Source of the DNA: Novosphingobium sp.
Lineage (GTDB): Bacteria > Pseudomonadota > Alphaproteobacteria > Sphingomonadales > Sphingomonadaceae
DNA: 64,000 nucleotides
Direction of reading: 5' to 3'
Assembly: GCF_019748365.1 (NCBI RefSeq)
Contig: NZ_JAIEPN010000043.1
Span: 1-64,000, forward strand
Positions 27,468 to 37,798 of the stretch are shown piece by piece (positions within the stretch are counted from its first letter, which is position 1; every line of letters starts with the position of its first letter). The notes under the pieces were generated by a model. The model saw only the letters and a program-made list of their open reading frames with translations, was not told the origin of the DNA and ran no database searches. Both the position numbers and the translations under genes were made by a program.

Positions 27468-28235
27468 ATGTCCCGCTCTCCTTCCTCCATTCGCCGTCTT
27501 GCGGCGATTGCCCTGCCGCTGGGCCTTGCCGGTGCGGCCCTCGCCGCAGGCCACTTTGCCAGCAACACCGCGATGGCCAATGCGCCGGCGGCTCCCCGCG
27601 CGGCCGCCGCGCCTGCTGCCCCGGTTCTCGTCGAGCTCTACCAGAGCGAGGGCTGCTCCAGCTGCCCGCCTGCCGAGGCCTATCTCAACAGCATTGCGGG
27701 CCGCGCCAATGTGATCCCGCTCGCGTTCGAGGTGACTTATTGGGACTACCTTGGCTGGAAGGACAAGTTCGCCAGCCCCGCCTATACCCAGCGCCAGCGC
27801 GATTTCGCGGCGCGTTCGGCGAGCCATGAAGTCGCGACGCCGCAATTCTGGATCAACGGTTCGCAAACCGTGGTCGGTGCCAATCCGCGCGGCGTCGAAG
27901 CAGCGATTGCTGCTGCGCGCAGCACCGCGCCGGTGCCAAGCGTGGGCGCGGACGGCGTGACCATTGGCAAGGGCGCCGCACCCGCACGCCCGGCCGATGT
28001 GTGGCTGGTGCGCTATGATCCGCGCACGATCGATGTGCCGATCAAGGCCGGCGAAAACGGCGGCCGCACGCTGCCGCACAAGAACCTCGTGCGCGAACTG
28101 ACCAAGCTCGGCACCTGGAACGGCAGCGCGGCGCGCTTTGCCTATGCGCCCGCCACCGGCGGCTTGCGCAATGCGGTGTTCCTGCAGGACGGCCGCGGCG
28201 GCGCGGTGCTGAGCGCGGGGAGTGACGCGCGGTAA
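27468..28235 (+). CDS. Exported DUF1223 thioredoxin-like protein
   Basis: A 255-residue protein with a signal peptide/hydrophobic leader (RLAAIALPLGLAGAALAAGHFA) and the DUF1223 core: VLVELYQSEGCSSCPPAEAYL, with the redox-type CSSCPP pair, FEVTYWDYLGWKDKFASPAYTQRQ and VATPQFWINGS. The fold is thioredoxin-like; its function is unknown. The start is ATG 27468 with AAGG ahead; 11 further residues upstream are possible. It is divergent from the TonB receptor and may respond to the same signal. Confidence 0.85.
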   Translation: MSRSPSSIRRLAAIALPLGLAGAALAAGHFASNTAMANAPAAPRAAAAPAAPVLVELYQSEGCSSCPPAEAYLNSIAGRANVIPLAFEVTYWDYLGWKDKFASPAYTQRQRDFAARSASHEVATPQFWINGSQTVVGANPRGVEAAIAAARSTAPVPSVGADGVTIGKGAAPARPADVWLVRYDPRTIDVPIKAGENGGRTLPHKNLVRELTKLGTWNGSAARFAYAPATGGLRNAVFLQDGRGGAVLSAGSDAR

Positions 28236-28270
28236 CGGAAGACCGGCTTTCGGCGGCAAAAGGAATTGTG

Positions 28271-28338
28271 CCTGCCCTTGCACCGGGTGCTTGGGCAGGA
28301 TCGATGCCCGGCGGGTGAAAGGTGCTCGCCGAGCATCG
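28271..28338 (+). promoter_or_regulatory. Two tandem hairpins in the decarboxylase leader
   Basis: Hairpin 1 (28271-28299): CCTGCCC-TT-GCAC / GTGC-TT-GGGCAGG around CGG, nested stems of 7 and 4 bp. Hairpin 2 (28302-28338): CGATGC then CGGCG pair with CGCCG then GCATCG, loop GGTGAAAGGTGCT. The last base of hairpin 2 is the first G of the ribosome-binding site GAGG (28338-28341), 6 nt before the ATG, so folding could block translation. There is no T-run. It matches no riboswitch class I know. Confidence 0.4.
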
Positions 28339-28347
28339 AGGTCCGCC

Positions 28348-29454
28348 ATGTTTGAATTGCCCGCCACGCTTCCCCGGACCGGTATCGGCGAGGAAGCCGC
28401 GCTTGATCAGCTGGGCGCTGCGGCGATGGCACGTGCCGCCGATCTCGCGGCGCCCGATGTGCTGGCGCATATGGATCCGCCATCCGCATCGGTGGCGGCG
28501 CAGATGGCCTATCTCGTCGCGCAGGCCAATCAGAACATGCTGCATCCGGCGACCAGCCCCTTCGCGACTCTGGCCGAGGAGCGCGTGCTGGAATGGATTG
28601 CGCCCGCTTTCGGCATGGCCTGGGGGCAATTCTGCAGCGGATCGACGCTGGCCAATCTGACCGCGCTGTGGGCTGCGCGGGAGGCCGGCGCGCGGACGGT
28701 GGTGGCATCGGCAGAGGCGCATGTTTCCGTGCCAAAGGCGGCACGGATTCTTGGCATGGGCTATCATCCGGTGCCGGTCGGCGAGGATGGACGGCTGATC
28801 CGTTCGGCCCTGCCGGACCTTGCCGCTGCTGCACTGGTGCTGACGGCGGGCACGACCGGGCGAGGTGCCATCGATGAGCTGGCGCCGCTTGCCGCGAAGT
28901 GGCTCCATGTCGATGCGGCCTGGGCCGGACCGCTACACCTTACCGCATATGCCGAAAGGCTGGCGGGGATCGAAGCGGCGGACAGCATCGCGATCTCGGC
29001 ACACAAGTGGTTTTTCCAGCCCAAGGGTGCGGCGCTGGCGCTGTTTCGCGATATCGATGCAAAAGCTTCGATCACGTTCACATCGTCCTATCTCGCGCGC
29101 CCGAACAGCGGGGTTGAAGGCACCCGCAGCGCCGCGGCCTTGCCGCTCTTGGCAACTTTGCTTGCGTGGGGCCGCGACGGACTGGCGGAGCGGATCGAGC
29201 GGTGCATGGCCATTGCCGAAGAACTCGCGCAGCGGCTCGAGGCGGACCCGCGCACGGTGCTCAGGCAATGGCCCGAAACAGGCGTGCTGAACTGGCGTCC
29301 GGCTGCCACTGATAGCGCCGGGGTGATTGCGGCGCTTGAGGGCACGAGTTCAGCCTTCACCATTGGCGAGACGGTATGGGTGCGGCAAGTTGCTGCCAAT
29401 CCCCACGCCGAAGTCGATGCGATCTGGGCGCGGATCTCCGCTGCGCTGGGTTGA
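28348..29454 (+). CDS. PLP-dependent group II decarboxylase/aminotransferase-fold protein
   Basis: A 368-residue pyridoxal-phosphate enzyme, shorter than most group II decarboxylases (about 450-500). Recognisable parts are HPATSPFATLAEERVLEWIAPAFGM, GQFCSGSTLANLTALWAARE (PLP phosphate region), WLHVDAAWAGP (Asp binding the pyridine nitrogen) and SAHKWFFQPKGAALALFRD (Lys forming the Schiff base). It resembles aspartate/aromatic-L-amino-acid decarboxylase relatives; the substrate is unknown. The start is ATG 28348 with GAGG at good spacing; a longer in-frame extension would run through the leader hairpins. Confidence 0.8.
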   Translation: MFELPATLPRTGIGEEAALDQLGAAAMARAADLAAPDVLAHMDPPSASVAAQMAYLVAQANQNMLHPATSPFATLAEERVLEWIAPAFGMAWGQFCSGSTLANLTALWAAREAGARTVVASAEAHVSVPKAARILGMGYHPVPVGEDGRLIRSALPDLAAAALVLTAGTTGRGAIDELAPLAAKWLHVDAAWAGPLHLTAYAERLAGIEAADSIAISAHKWFFQPKGAALALFRDIDAKASITFTSSYLARPNSGVEGTRSAAALPLLATLLAWGRDGLAERIERCMAIAEELAQRLEADPRTVLRQWPETGVLNWRPAATDSAGVIAALEGTSSAFTIGETVWVRQVAANPHAEVDAIWARISAALG

Positions 29455-29480
29455 GCGCCAAGGAAGAGGCTTTTGATCCG

Positions 29481-30086
29481 ATGACCCTGCTTCCCGGAAC
29501 CGACCACATCGAAACCGAGCGCCTGCTGCTGCGCCGGATGGACGAGCGCGACCTTGAGTTCATGACTGCGGTCCATGCCGATCCGGATGTCGCGCGCTAT
29601 CTCGGCACCGGCAATGCGCGCACCCCGGCGGAGACCGAGCTGTGGCTGGCCGATGTGCTCCATGGCTATGCGATCGCTGGCCTTGGTCCGCTGCTCGTGA
29701 CACGCAAGGCCGATGGCAAGCGGCTTGGCCGGTCGGGCCTGAGCGACGGCGTGCTTGAGCGCGATCCGCTGCCCGGAAAGCTGCGCCGGATGTGGTTCTT
29801 CCGGACGCACGTGCCGGAAGGCGTCGCCTTCGAGCATATGCCCGAGCTTGGCTACACCTTCGCCCGCGAGAACTGGGGGCAGGGCTATGCCTCCGAAGCC
29901 GCGCGCGCGGTCTGGGCTTACGCGCGCGCGCATCTTGCTCACCCCGCGATCATGTCGGTGATCCATCCCGACAATTTGGCCTCGCGCTCGGTCGCGCAGA
30001 AATTCGGCGTGCGCCATGATGGCGATGTCGAGATGGGCGGCCGCGTTTACCAGCGCTTTCTGTGGCCGCAATCCGCGTCAGACTGA
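29481..30086 (+). CDS. GNAT family N-acetyltransferase
   Basis: A 201-residue acetyltransferase of the RimJ/RimL-like GNAT branch: IETERLLLRRMDERDLEFM at the N-terminus, the acetyl-CoA loop region LGYTFARENWGQGYASEAARAVWAYA and IHPDNLASRSVAQKFGV. The substrate (protein N-terminus or small amine) cannot be told. It begins 26 nt after the decarboxylase stop and is probably co-transcribed; it is convergent with marR. Confidence 0.85.
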   Translation: MTLLPGTDHIETERLLLRRMDERDLEFMTAVHADPDVARYLGTGNARTPAETELWLADVLHGYAIAGLGPLLVTRKADGKRLGRSGLSDGVLERDPLPGKLRRMWFFRTHVPEGVAFEHMPELGYTFARENWGQGYASEAARAVWAYARAHLAHPAIMSVIHPDNLASRSVAQKFGVRHDGDVEMGGRVYQRFLWPQSASD

Positions 30087-30096
30087 CCTGATCAAG

Positions 30097-30537
30097 CTAC
30101 GCGCTGATCGGCTCCGCCAGCGGGGCGAGCAGGCGCGCCAGTGCGGTGCGGTCTTCTTCCGCCACGCGCGCGCCCAAGGCAGTCTCGATCGCCTCTGCAT
30201 AGACCGGCCACATGGCGGCACGCATCGCGCGGCCTTCGATGGTGAGATGCAGCAGGTGGCCGCGCGCATCATCGGCGCAGGGAACGCGGGTGAGGAGGCG
30301 CGCCTTGACCATGCGATCGACGAGGCGGGACAGGGCGTATTGCTCGGTCCCCAGCGCGATCTGCAAGTCGCGGGGGCGCTGGGCGCCGCCGCGTTCGATG
30401 GCCAGCAGCACATCGTACCATTCCGGCGGGGGCAGCCCCAGCGCGCGCAAGCTTGCGGCACAATGCTGGCTGGCCAGATCCGCCGCGCGGAGCAGGCGGG
30501 TCCACGCAAGCAGGGTCGTGGCGGCGGGCATGGCCAT
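30097..30537 (-). CDS. MarR-family transcriptional regulator
   Basis: A 146-residue winged-helix regulator: WYDVLLAIERGGAQRPRDLQIALGTEQYALSRLVDRMVKARLL is the DNA-binding region and ARGHLLHLTIEGRAM the wing, with flanking dimerisation helices. The ATG at 30537 (MAMPAATT) is preferred to an upstream in-frame ATG at 30588 because the longer form would run through a cluster of operator-like palindromes. Those palindromes, directly upstream, point to autoregulation. The neighbouring antiporter gene ends just upstream on the same strand. Confidence 0.85.
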   Translation of the reverse strand: MAMPAATTLLAWTRLLRAADLASQHCAASLRALGLPPPEWYDVLLAIERGGAQRPRDLQIALGTEQYALSRLVDRMVKARLLTRVPCADDARGHLLHLTIEGRAMRAAMWPVYAEAIETALGARVAEEDRTALARLLAPLAEPISA

Positions 30538-30562
30538 GGCGGATGAGCCTTTCGATGCGATT

Positions 30563-30630
30563 GCATGGAAAAACCCATGCGGTTGCATCGATAAAATGAT
30601 GCACTTGCATGGGAATGTCCATGCAAGTGC
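30563..30630. promoter_or_regulatory. Three stacked palindromes upstream of marR (candidate operators)
   Basis: Site 1: GCATGG-N6-CCATGC at 30563-30580. Site 2: TGCATC-N8-GATGCA at 30584-30603. Site 3: GCACTTGCATGG-N6-CCATGCAAGTGC at 30601-30630, a perfect 12-bp inverted repeat. Sites 1 and 3 share the same half-site and 6-nt spacing, as expected for one dimeric regulator binding repeatedly. They lie 26-93 nt upstream of the marR start and 7 nt beyond the end of the antiporter gene. Confidence 0.65.
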
Positions 30631-30636
30631 AACTAC

Positions 30637-32385
30637 TTAGCCCGGCTCGCCTTCCAGTTCCTGCGGCTCGGGCGCGGTGAGGATCCGGTCGCGGGCCACG
30701 CGGGGATCGCCGGCTTCGACCTGCAGGGCAAGGCGCTCGCCGTCGCGCGCGCGAAACAAGTTCTCCGCGCGGGTGATCGCCTCGTTGCTGAGGCCGGCAT
30801 TGTCGAGCGCGGCGCGGGCCATGGCGATGGCGGATTCGAAGGTTTCGCGCATGATCAGCGTGACCGGGGCGCCGCGCAGCTTGATCACCGCGCGGCGATC
30901 GAAGACGCGGACGAAGACAGCGGCGCGGGGGAAGGATTCGTGCACCGCGGCGAGCATCGCGGCATCGAGCTGATCGCCATCAATGCAGAACAGGATCATC
31001 TCGGCCTCGGCCGCGCCCGCCTGGCGGAGCATGTCGATCCGCGTGCCGTCGCCGAAATAGACCTTGGCGCCGAACGTGCCCGCCACGTCGATCATGTCGA
31101 CATCGGTATCGATCAGGGTGACCGTGATGCCGCCTGCCTGCAGGACCTGACCGACCGCCTGCCCGAACCGCCCGTAGCCAACGATCAGTGCATTGGCGCC
31201 GTCGTTGCTCGGGCCTTCGCGGGTGGCGGCGGTCTTGGGCACCGGTTCGGCACGGAAGCGGCGCGTGGCCATCATCAGGAACGGCGTTGTCGCCATCGAG
31301 AGCGTGACGACCGCACCAAACAGGCTGGCCGCTTCGGGCGCGATGAGCAGGGCATGGTTCGCCTGCGCAAAGAGCACGAAGCCGAACTCACCGCCCTGGC
31401 TGAGCAGAAGGCCGAGCGCGAGCGCCCCGCGCCAGGGTACACCGAACAGCCGCGCCAGCCCGAACATGACCGCAGCCTTCACCGTGATCAGCATCAGCGC
31501 CATCGCAATGACGAACAGCGGATCGCGCGCGATCGCGCCGAGATCGAGCATCATGCCGACGGCGAGGAAGAACAGGCCGAGCAGGATCGAGCGGAACGGC
31601 TCGACGTCGGCCTCGAGCTCGTGGCGATAGGGGCTGTCGGCCAGCATGACCCCGGCGATGAAGGCGCCCAGCGCGGTCGAAAGGCCGAGCAGTTCCATAA
31701 CCGCCCCCGCCGCCATTACCGTGAACAGCGCGGCGACAATGAACATCTCCCGCTCGCCCAGATTGCCGATCAGGCGGAACAGCGGACGGATGAGGAAGCG
31801 GCCCGCGGCGACCAGCCCCGCAATCGCGGCCACGGTTTCCAGCGCGAGCAGCCAGCCCGGCGGGCCGCCCACATCGGCCGGATTGCGGCTCAGCGCGGTG
31901 ATGATCGTGATCAGCGGGATGATCGAGAGATCCTGGAACAGCAGGATCGAAAAGGCGCGCTCGCCAAAGCGCGTCTTCAGCCGGCCCGAGGACTGCAGCA
32001 TCGGCAGCACCTGCGCGGTCGACGAAAGCGCGAGCGGCAGCCCGAGCGCGAGCGCGGCGGCTGGGGAGAAGCTCGTCGTCAGCATGATCGCCCCGGCCAG
32101 CGCGAGCCCGCAGATCGAGACCTGCAGCAGACCGAAACCGAGGATATCGCGCTTCATTTTCCACAGCTTGGCGGGATCAAGCTCCAGCCCAACGAGGAAC
32201 AGAAGCAGCGTGATGCCGAGTTCGGCAAAGCCCAGCTTCTGTTCGGCCTCGCCGACCATGTTCAGCACGAAAGGTCCGAGCATGGCGCCCGCGACGAGAT
32301 AGCCCAGCGTTGCGCCGAGGCCGAGGCGGCGGAACAGCAGCACGAAGGCGAGGGCAAATCCGAGCAGCAGGAAGCCGTCGTGCAT
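30637..32385 (-). CDS. KefB/KefC-like monovalent cation:proton antiporter (CPA2)
   Basis: A 582-residue inner-membrane antiporter. About twelve hydrophobic segments (for example GFLLLGFALAFVLLFRRLGLGATLGYLVAGAMLGPFVL, LALSSTAQVLPML, LLFQDLSIIPLITII) are followed by a cytosolic RCK/TrkA-N domain with the Rossmann motif ALIVGYGRFGQAVGQVL and LIDTDVDMID. Family members exchange K+ for H+ and are often gated by glutathione adducts. The start is ATG 32385 (MHDGFLLL); longer in-frame sequence upstream is not membrane-like. No kefF/kefG partner is adjacent. Confidence 0.88.
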   Translation of the reverse strand: MHDGFLLLGFALAFVLLFRRLGLGATLGYLVAGAMLGPFVLNMVGEAEQKLGFAELGITLLLFLVGLELDPAKLWKMKRDILGFGLLQVSICGLALAGAIMLTTSFSPAAALALGLPLALSSTAQVLPMLQSSGRLKTRFGERAFSILLFQDLSIIPLITIITALSRNPADVGGPPGWLLALETVAAIAGLVAAGRFLIRPLFRLIGNLGEREMFIVAALFTVMAAGAVMELLGLSTALGAFIAGVMLADSPYRHELEADVEPFRSILLGLFFLAVGMMLDLGAIARDPLFVIAMALMLITVKAAVMFGLARLFGVPWRGALALGLLLSQGGEFGFVLFAQANHALLIAPEAASLFGAVVTLSMATTPFLMMATRRFRAEPVPKTAATREGPSNDGANALIVGYGRFGQAVGQVLQAGGITVTLIDTDVDMIDVAGTFGAKVYFGDGTRIDMLRQAGAAEAEMILFCIDGDQLDAAMLAAVHESFPRAAVFVRVFDRRAVIKLRGAPVTLIMRETFESAIAMARAALDNAGLSNEAITRAENLFRARDGERLALQVEAGDPRVARDRILTAPEPQELEGEPG

Positions 32386-32552
32386 GATGGAGGCGGGATG
32401 GGTCGAGGTCACCTGCCGGTTGTCAGGCCTTGCGCTCTGGAGGTCAACAGGGCTTGCTGTGAACCGGCCCGGACCAATCCTATTGACATCGATGTAGGCA
32501 GCGTGGTTCCTTGCCGGTCGAACGACTGACGAAACCACTTTGGGAGAGATCC

Positions 32553-32852
32553 ATGTCTGTTGCCGGCAAATATGAATGCGTGACCCGTTCGCCGATGGGC
32601 GATCAAACCTCGATCCTGACCGTCGAAGTCGACGGTGGCAGCTTCAGCGGCAGCAATTCCGGGCCGATGGGCAATATGGAGATCACGGACGGGACGGTTG
32701 ATGGCAACACCATCAGCTGGTCGAGCAACATCACCGTGCCGATGCCGATGAAGCTGGATTGCACCGCCACGATTGACGGCGATGCGCTGAACGGCACGGT
32801 CACCGCCGGCATGTTCGGCAGCTTCCCGATGACGGGCAAGCGCATCGGTTGA
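32553..32852 (+). CDS. Small conserved hypothetical protein, beta-rich
   Basis: A 99-residue protein without signal peptide: MSVAGKYECVTRSPMGDQ followed by alternating short strands (ILTVEVDGGSFSGSNSGPMG, MEITDGTVDGNTISWSSNITV, CTATIDGDALNGTVTAGMFGSFPMTG). The pattern suggests a small beta-barrel or beta-sandwich; proteins like this occur in sphingomonads, but I do not know a function. The start is ATG 32553 with GGGAGAG well placed. Confidence 0.7.
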   Translation: MSVAGKYECVTRSPMGDQTSILTVEVDGGSFSGSNSGPMGNMEITDGTVDGNTISWSSNITVPMPMKLDCTATIDGDALNGTVTAGMFGSFPMTGKRIG

Positions 32853-32892
32853 GCCTTTGCGGGGGGAGGGCGCCGTCCTCCCCCTTTCGCGT

Positions 32893-33345
32893 TCAGCGCG
32901 CGTGGATGCGCTTGAATGTGCCCGAGAAGGCGAGGCTCGGTTCGCCATCCGCAGTGATCAGCCCGCGCGCGAAAACCAGGCTGCGGCCGGCGCGGATCAC
33001 TTCCCCGCGCGCTTCCAGCAACTGACCGGCACGGGCCGGACCGACGAACTCGCAATTGAAGGTGACGGTCACCCCGCTCATCTCCTCGCCCGTTGCGCTG
33101 GCGATCATGAACAGCGAAAAGTCGCCGAAGGTCATCAGGCAGCCGCCGTGGATGCTGCCGTGCGCGTTGCAGTTCTTCGGGCGCGGCCGGAAGCCCGTCA
33201 CCACCCCCTGTTCGTCGCGGCGGACATAGAACGGGCCAACATCGTCCTCGAAAGGATCGTTGCCCGCCCAGTGATACCACCCGGCCCAATCCGGATCGGT
33301 CGCGGCTTCAAGTTTTCCTGCAAATGGCGGCGTGTCGGTCGTCAT
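32893..33345 (-). CDS. PaaI-family hotdog-fold thioesterase
   Basis: A 150-residue acyl-CoA thioesterase of the hotdog fold. The signature NAHGSIHGGCLMTFGDFSLFMIA holds the HGG(C/A)...D catalytic region, followed by VTFNCEFVGPARAGQLLEARGEVIRAGRSLVFARG. The start is ATG 33345 (MTTDTPPF); a TTG at 33357 would add four residues. The substrate is unknown. It is convergent with the small hypothetical gene upstream. The 205-nt gap beyond its start holds nothing I recognise. Confidence 0.85.
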   Translation of the reverse strand: MTTDTPPFAGKLEAATDPDWAGWYHWAGNDPFEDDVGPFYVRRDEQGVVTGFRPRPKNCNAHGSIHGGCLMTFGDFSLFMIASATGEEMSGVTVTFNCEFVGPARAGQLLEARGEVIRAGRSLVFARGLITADGEPSLAFSGTFKRIHAR

Positions 33346-33550
33346 GGGGTCGGTCAATCCGTGCTGATGGCGTCAGAGCCCTAGGGCAGGAACAAGACTT
33401 CTGCCAGCATCTGCGGCCGCGACATCGCCGAACCCTGGACTCCAACGCTGCAGCGTTCGGGCTTCCTGACATCGCACTGCGTAAACGTCCTGTGCCCGAA
33501 ATGTGCTTTTCCGGTTGAATCGGCGGGGCAAGTGTGATTCTGTCAAATTG

Positions 33551-33862
33551 ATGAAACGCCGCAGCTCCTCCCTCAAGCTACCGCGCGAGAGCATGACGCA
33601 GAGCTTCGCGCTCGTGGCGCTCCTGCTGCTGGGTGCGATTGCGCTTGCCGGGCCGAGTGGCGTGCTGGCGTGGACCGAGAATGCCCGCCTGCTCGAGCAG
33701 CGGCAGGCCGAAGTGAAACAGCTTCAGGCCGAGCGGGACCGGCTGCGCAACCGGGTCAATCTCCTCGATCCGCGTCATGCCGATCCCGATCTGGTCGGCG
33801 AACTGCTGCGCTCGGATCTCAACGTGGCGCATCCGGACGAGATCGTCATCCAGCGCAAGTGA
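33551..33862 (+). CDS. ftsB: FtsB/DivIC-family cell division protein
   Basis: A 103-residue bitopic membrane protein with one transmembrane helix (FALVALLLLGAIALAGPSGVLAW) and an adjacent coiled coil (LLEQRQAEVKQLQAERDRLRNRVNLLD), ending with a short acidic tail. This architecture is that of septum-formation initiator proteins that join FtsL and FtsQ in the divisome. The start is ATG 33551 (MKRRSSSLKL); 33503 and 33593 are alternatives. It precedes folE by 47 nt. Confidence 0.8.
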   Translation: MKRRSSSLKLPRESMTQSFALVALLLLGAIALAGPSGVLAWTENARLLEQRQAEVKQLQAERDRLRNRVNLLDPRHADPDLVGELLRSDLNVAHPDEIVIQRK

Positions 33863-33909
33863 AGCCATCCGGCACTTTCGGCGCGATTTTTCACGGAGCA
33901 CCACTGGCG

Positions 33910-34524
33910 ATGACCGTCCACCACGGACACGATGACGACGATCTGGGCGAGGACGGCAAGATCGCGGTTCCAGAGCATGTGCAGGAGGCGATCCGCACCC
34001 TCATCCGCTGGTCGGGCGACGATCCGGAGCGCGAGGGCCTGCTCGATACGCCGCGCCGCGTGGCCCGCGCGTGGAAGGAATACTGCCAGGGCTATGGCGA
34101 GGACCCGGCCTCGCACCTCGCGCGCCAGTTCGAGGAAGTGGGCGGCTACAACGAGCTTGTGCTGCTGAAGGACATCCCCTTCCAGTCGCACTGCGAACAC
34201 CACATGGCGCCGATCATCGGGAAGGCGGCGATTGCCTATCTGCCGCGCAACAAGGTGGTCGGCATTTCCAAACTGGCGCGCGTGCTCAATGCCTATGCGC
34301 GGCGGCTGCAGATCCAGGAGCGGCTGACAGCGGAAGTCGCCACCTGCATCTGGGACAACCTCAAGCCCCATGGCGTCGCCGTGGTGATCGAAGCGCAGCA
34401 TGGCTGCATGACCGGGCGCGGCGTGCGCACACCGGGCGTCGGCATGGTGACGAGCCGGCTGATGGGCACGTTTCTGGAAGACAACCGCAGCCGCAAGGAA
34501 GTGCTCAGCCTGATGGGCTACTGA
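33910..34524 (+). CDS. folE: GTP cyclohydrolase I
   Basis: A 204-residue type I enzyme catalysing GTP to 7,8-dihydroneopterin triphosphate, first step of folate synthesis. The zinc and substrate motifs IPFQSHCEHHMAP, GKAAIAYLPRNKVVGISKLAR, RLTAEVA and AQHGCMTGRGVR are all intact (zinc ligands Cys and His in HCEHH and Cys in GCMTGRG). An acidic/His-rich N-terminal tail (HHGHDDDDLGEDG) precedes the core. The start is ATG 33910. Confidence 0.95.
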   Translation: MTVHHGHDDDDLGEDGKIAVPEHVQEAIRTLIRWSGDDPEREGLLDTPRRVARAWKEYCQGYGEDPASHLARQFEEVGGYNELVLLKDIPFQSHCEHHMAPIIGKAAIAYLPRNKVVGISKLARVLNAYARRLQIQERLTAEVATCIWDNLKPHGVAVVIEAQHGCMTGRGVRTPGVGMVTSRLMGTFLEDNRSRKEVLSLMGY

Positions 34525-34740
34525 CCGGGCGATCGGGTTGGTTGAACTGTTGCTGACGAGGTGACCTGACCGCTCGCCCCGGTGTGACCGGTGCGCAGCA
34601 ATCATAAATCACCAAGTAGCCGTTTTCTGCACATCGGATCGTTTCTATTTTTCGTTTGTATCCGGGCTGACCGGGTCGATGCACATTTCTTGCCGAAGCG
34701 GACCGCGTGCTGGGCACGCCGAGTGAAGGGTAGTCACAAC

Positions 34741-35478
34741 ATGGCTCGCTGGATACGCATGCTTTTGACCGGGGCTGCTGCGCTCCTGTCATCCACTCAC
34801 GCCTATGCGCAATCGTTCGAGGTCGGTGCCGAAGCGGCCAGCGACGAAGTCCGCGCCGGGATCAGCTGGAGCGGGGGCAAGGCCTCGGCCTCTGCCGACG
34901 CCCGGCTCGATTTCGGCGTCGTCGATGCTTCGGCGCGGATCGTGCTGCTGCGGGGCAGCCGGCGGCAGGCCGGTGCGGATGCGGTCGCGGATCTGGCGAT
35001 CGGGCGCGACTGGAACCTTGGCGCGGTAACCCTGCGGACCGAAGCGGTGGGCCACGTTTTTGCCGGCGCGGAACAGTCCATGCACTTCGGCGAGCTGGTT
35101 CTGGGTGCGCGGTATGGGCTGGGGCCCTTGCGGCTTGCGGCGACCGCCTGGTACGCCCCGCGGCAGAGCACGATCGGCGGCGACAATCTGCATTTGCGCG
35201 CAGGCCTTGATGCGGGGCTGCCGGGCCTGCCGGTCACGCTGCTGGCAAGCCTGGGCTATACCACCGGGAGCGGCAACGACTTGCGCGCCGCGCGGCTTCG
35301 CCCTGGCGGTGACTACGCGGACTGGAAACTCGGCGCCGAGTACACGCGCTTTCCGCTGACGTTTGGACTGGATTACGTCGGCAACTCGATTGCGCGGGAC
35401 CTTGTGACCGTCTCACCGTTTGCCGATCTCGGGTCTACCGGGGAGCGTGTGGTGGCGAGAGTGCGCATCTCGTTTTGA
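34741..35478 (+). CDS. Predicted outer-membrane beta-barrel protein
   Basis: A 245-residue exported protein with a signal peptide (RMLLTGAAALLSSTHAYAQ) and an amphipathic-strand pattern throughout (SFEVGAEAASDEVRAGISWSGG, VTLRTEAVGHVFAGAEQS, LVLGARYGLGPLRLAATAWYAP, YADWKLGAEYTRFPLTFGLDY), ending VVARVRISF with the C-terminal Phe common to outer-membrane barrels. It may belong to the TorF/Gcw_chp putative porins, but the N-terminal hallmark is not clear. The 216-nt upstream gap is comparatively AT-rich and probably holds its promoter. Confidence 0.7.
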   Translation: MARWIRMLLTGAAALLSSTHAYAQSFEVGAEAASDEVRAGISWSGGKASASADARLDFGVVDASARIVLLRGSRRQAGADAVADLAIGRDWNLGAVTLRTEAVGHVFAGAEQSMHFGELVLGARYGLGPLRLAATAWYAPRQSTIGGDNLHLRAGLDAGLPGLPVTLLASLGYTTGSGNDLRAARLRPGGDYADWKLGAEYTRFPLTFGLDYVGNSIARDLVTVSPFADLGSTGERVVARVRISF

Positions 35479-35578
35479 GATTATGCAGCAAGATCGATCA
35501 ACCCGCGCAATTTTTATGGCGAAATCCGATCACTGCGATGAACTTTACTCGCTTCCGGCTCCGCTCGCCTAGGCGTAG

Positions 35579-37798
<2,220 letters not shown>

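Noticed and set aside
28222..28347. N-terminal extension of the PLP decarboxylase by 42 residues
   Set aside because: The extension would code through two hairpins, is Arg/Gly-rich, and a well-spaced GAGG marks the ATG at 28348.
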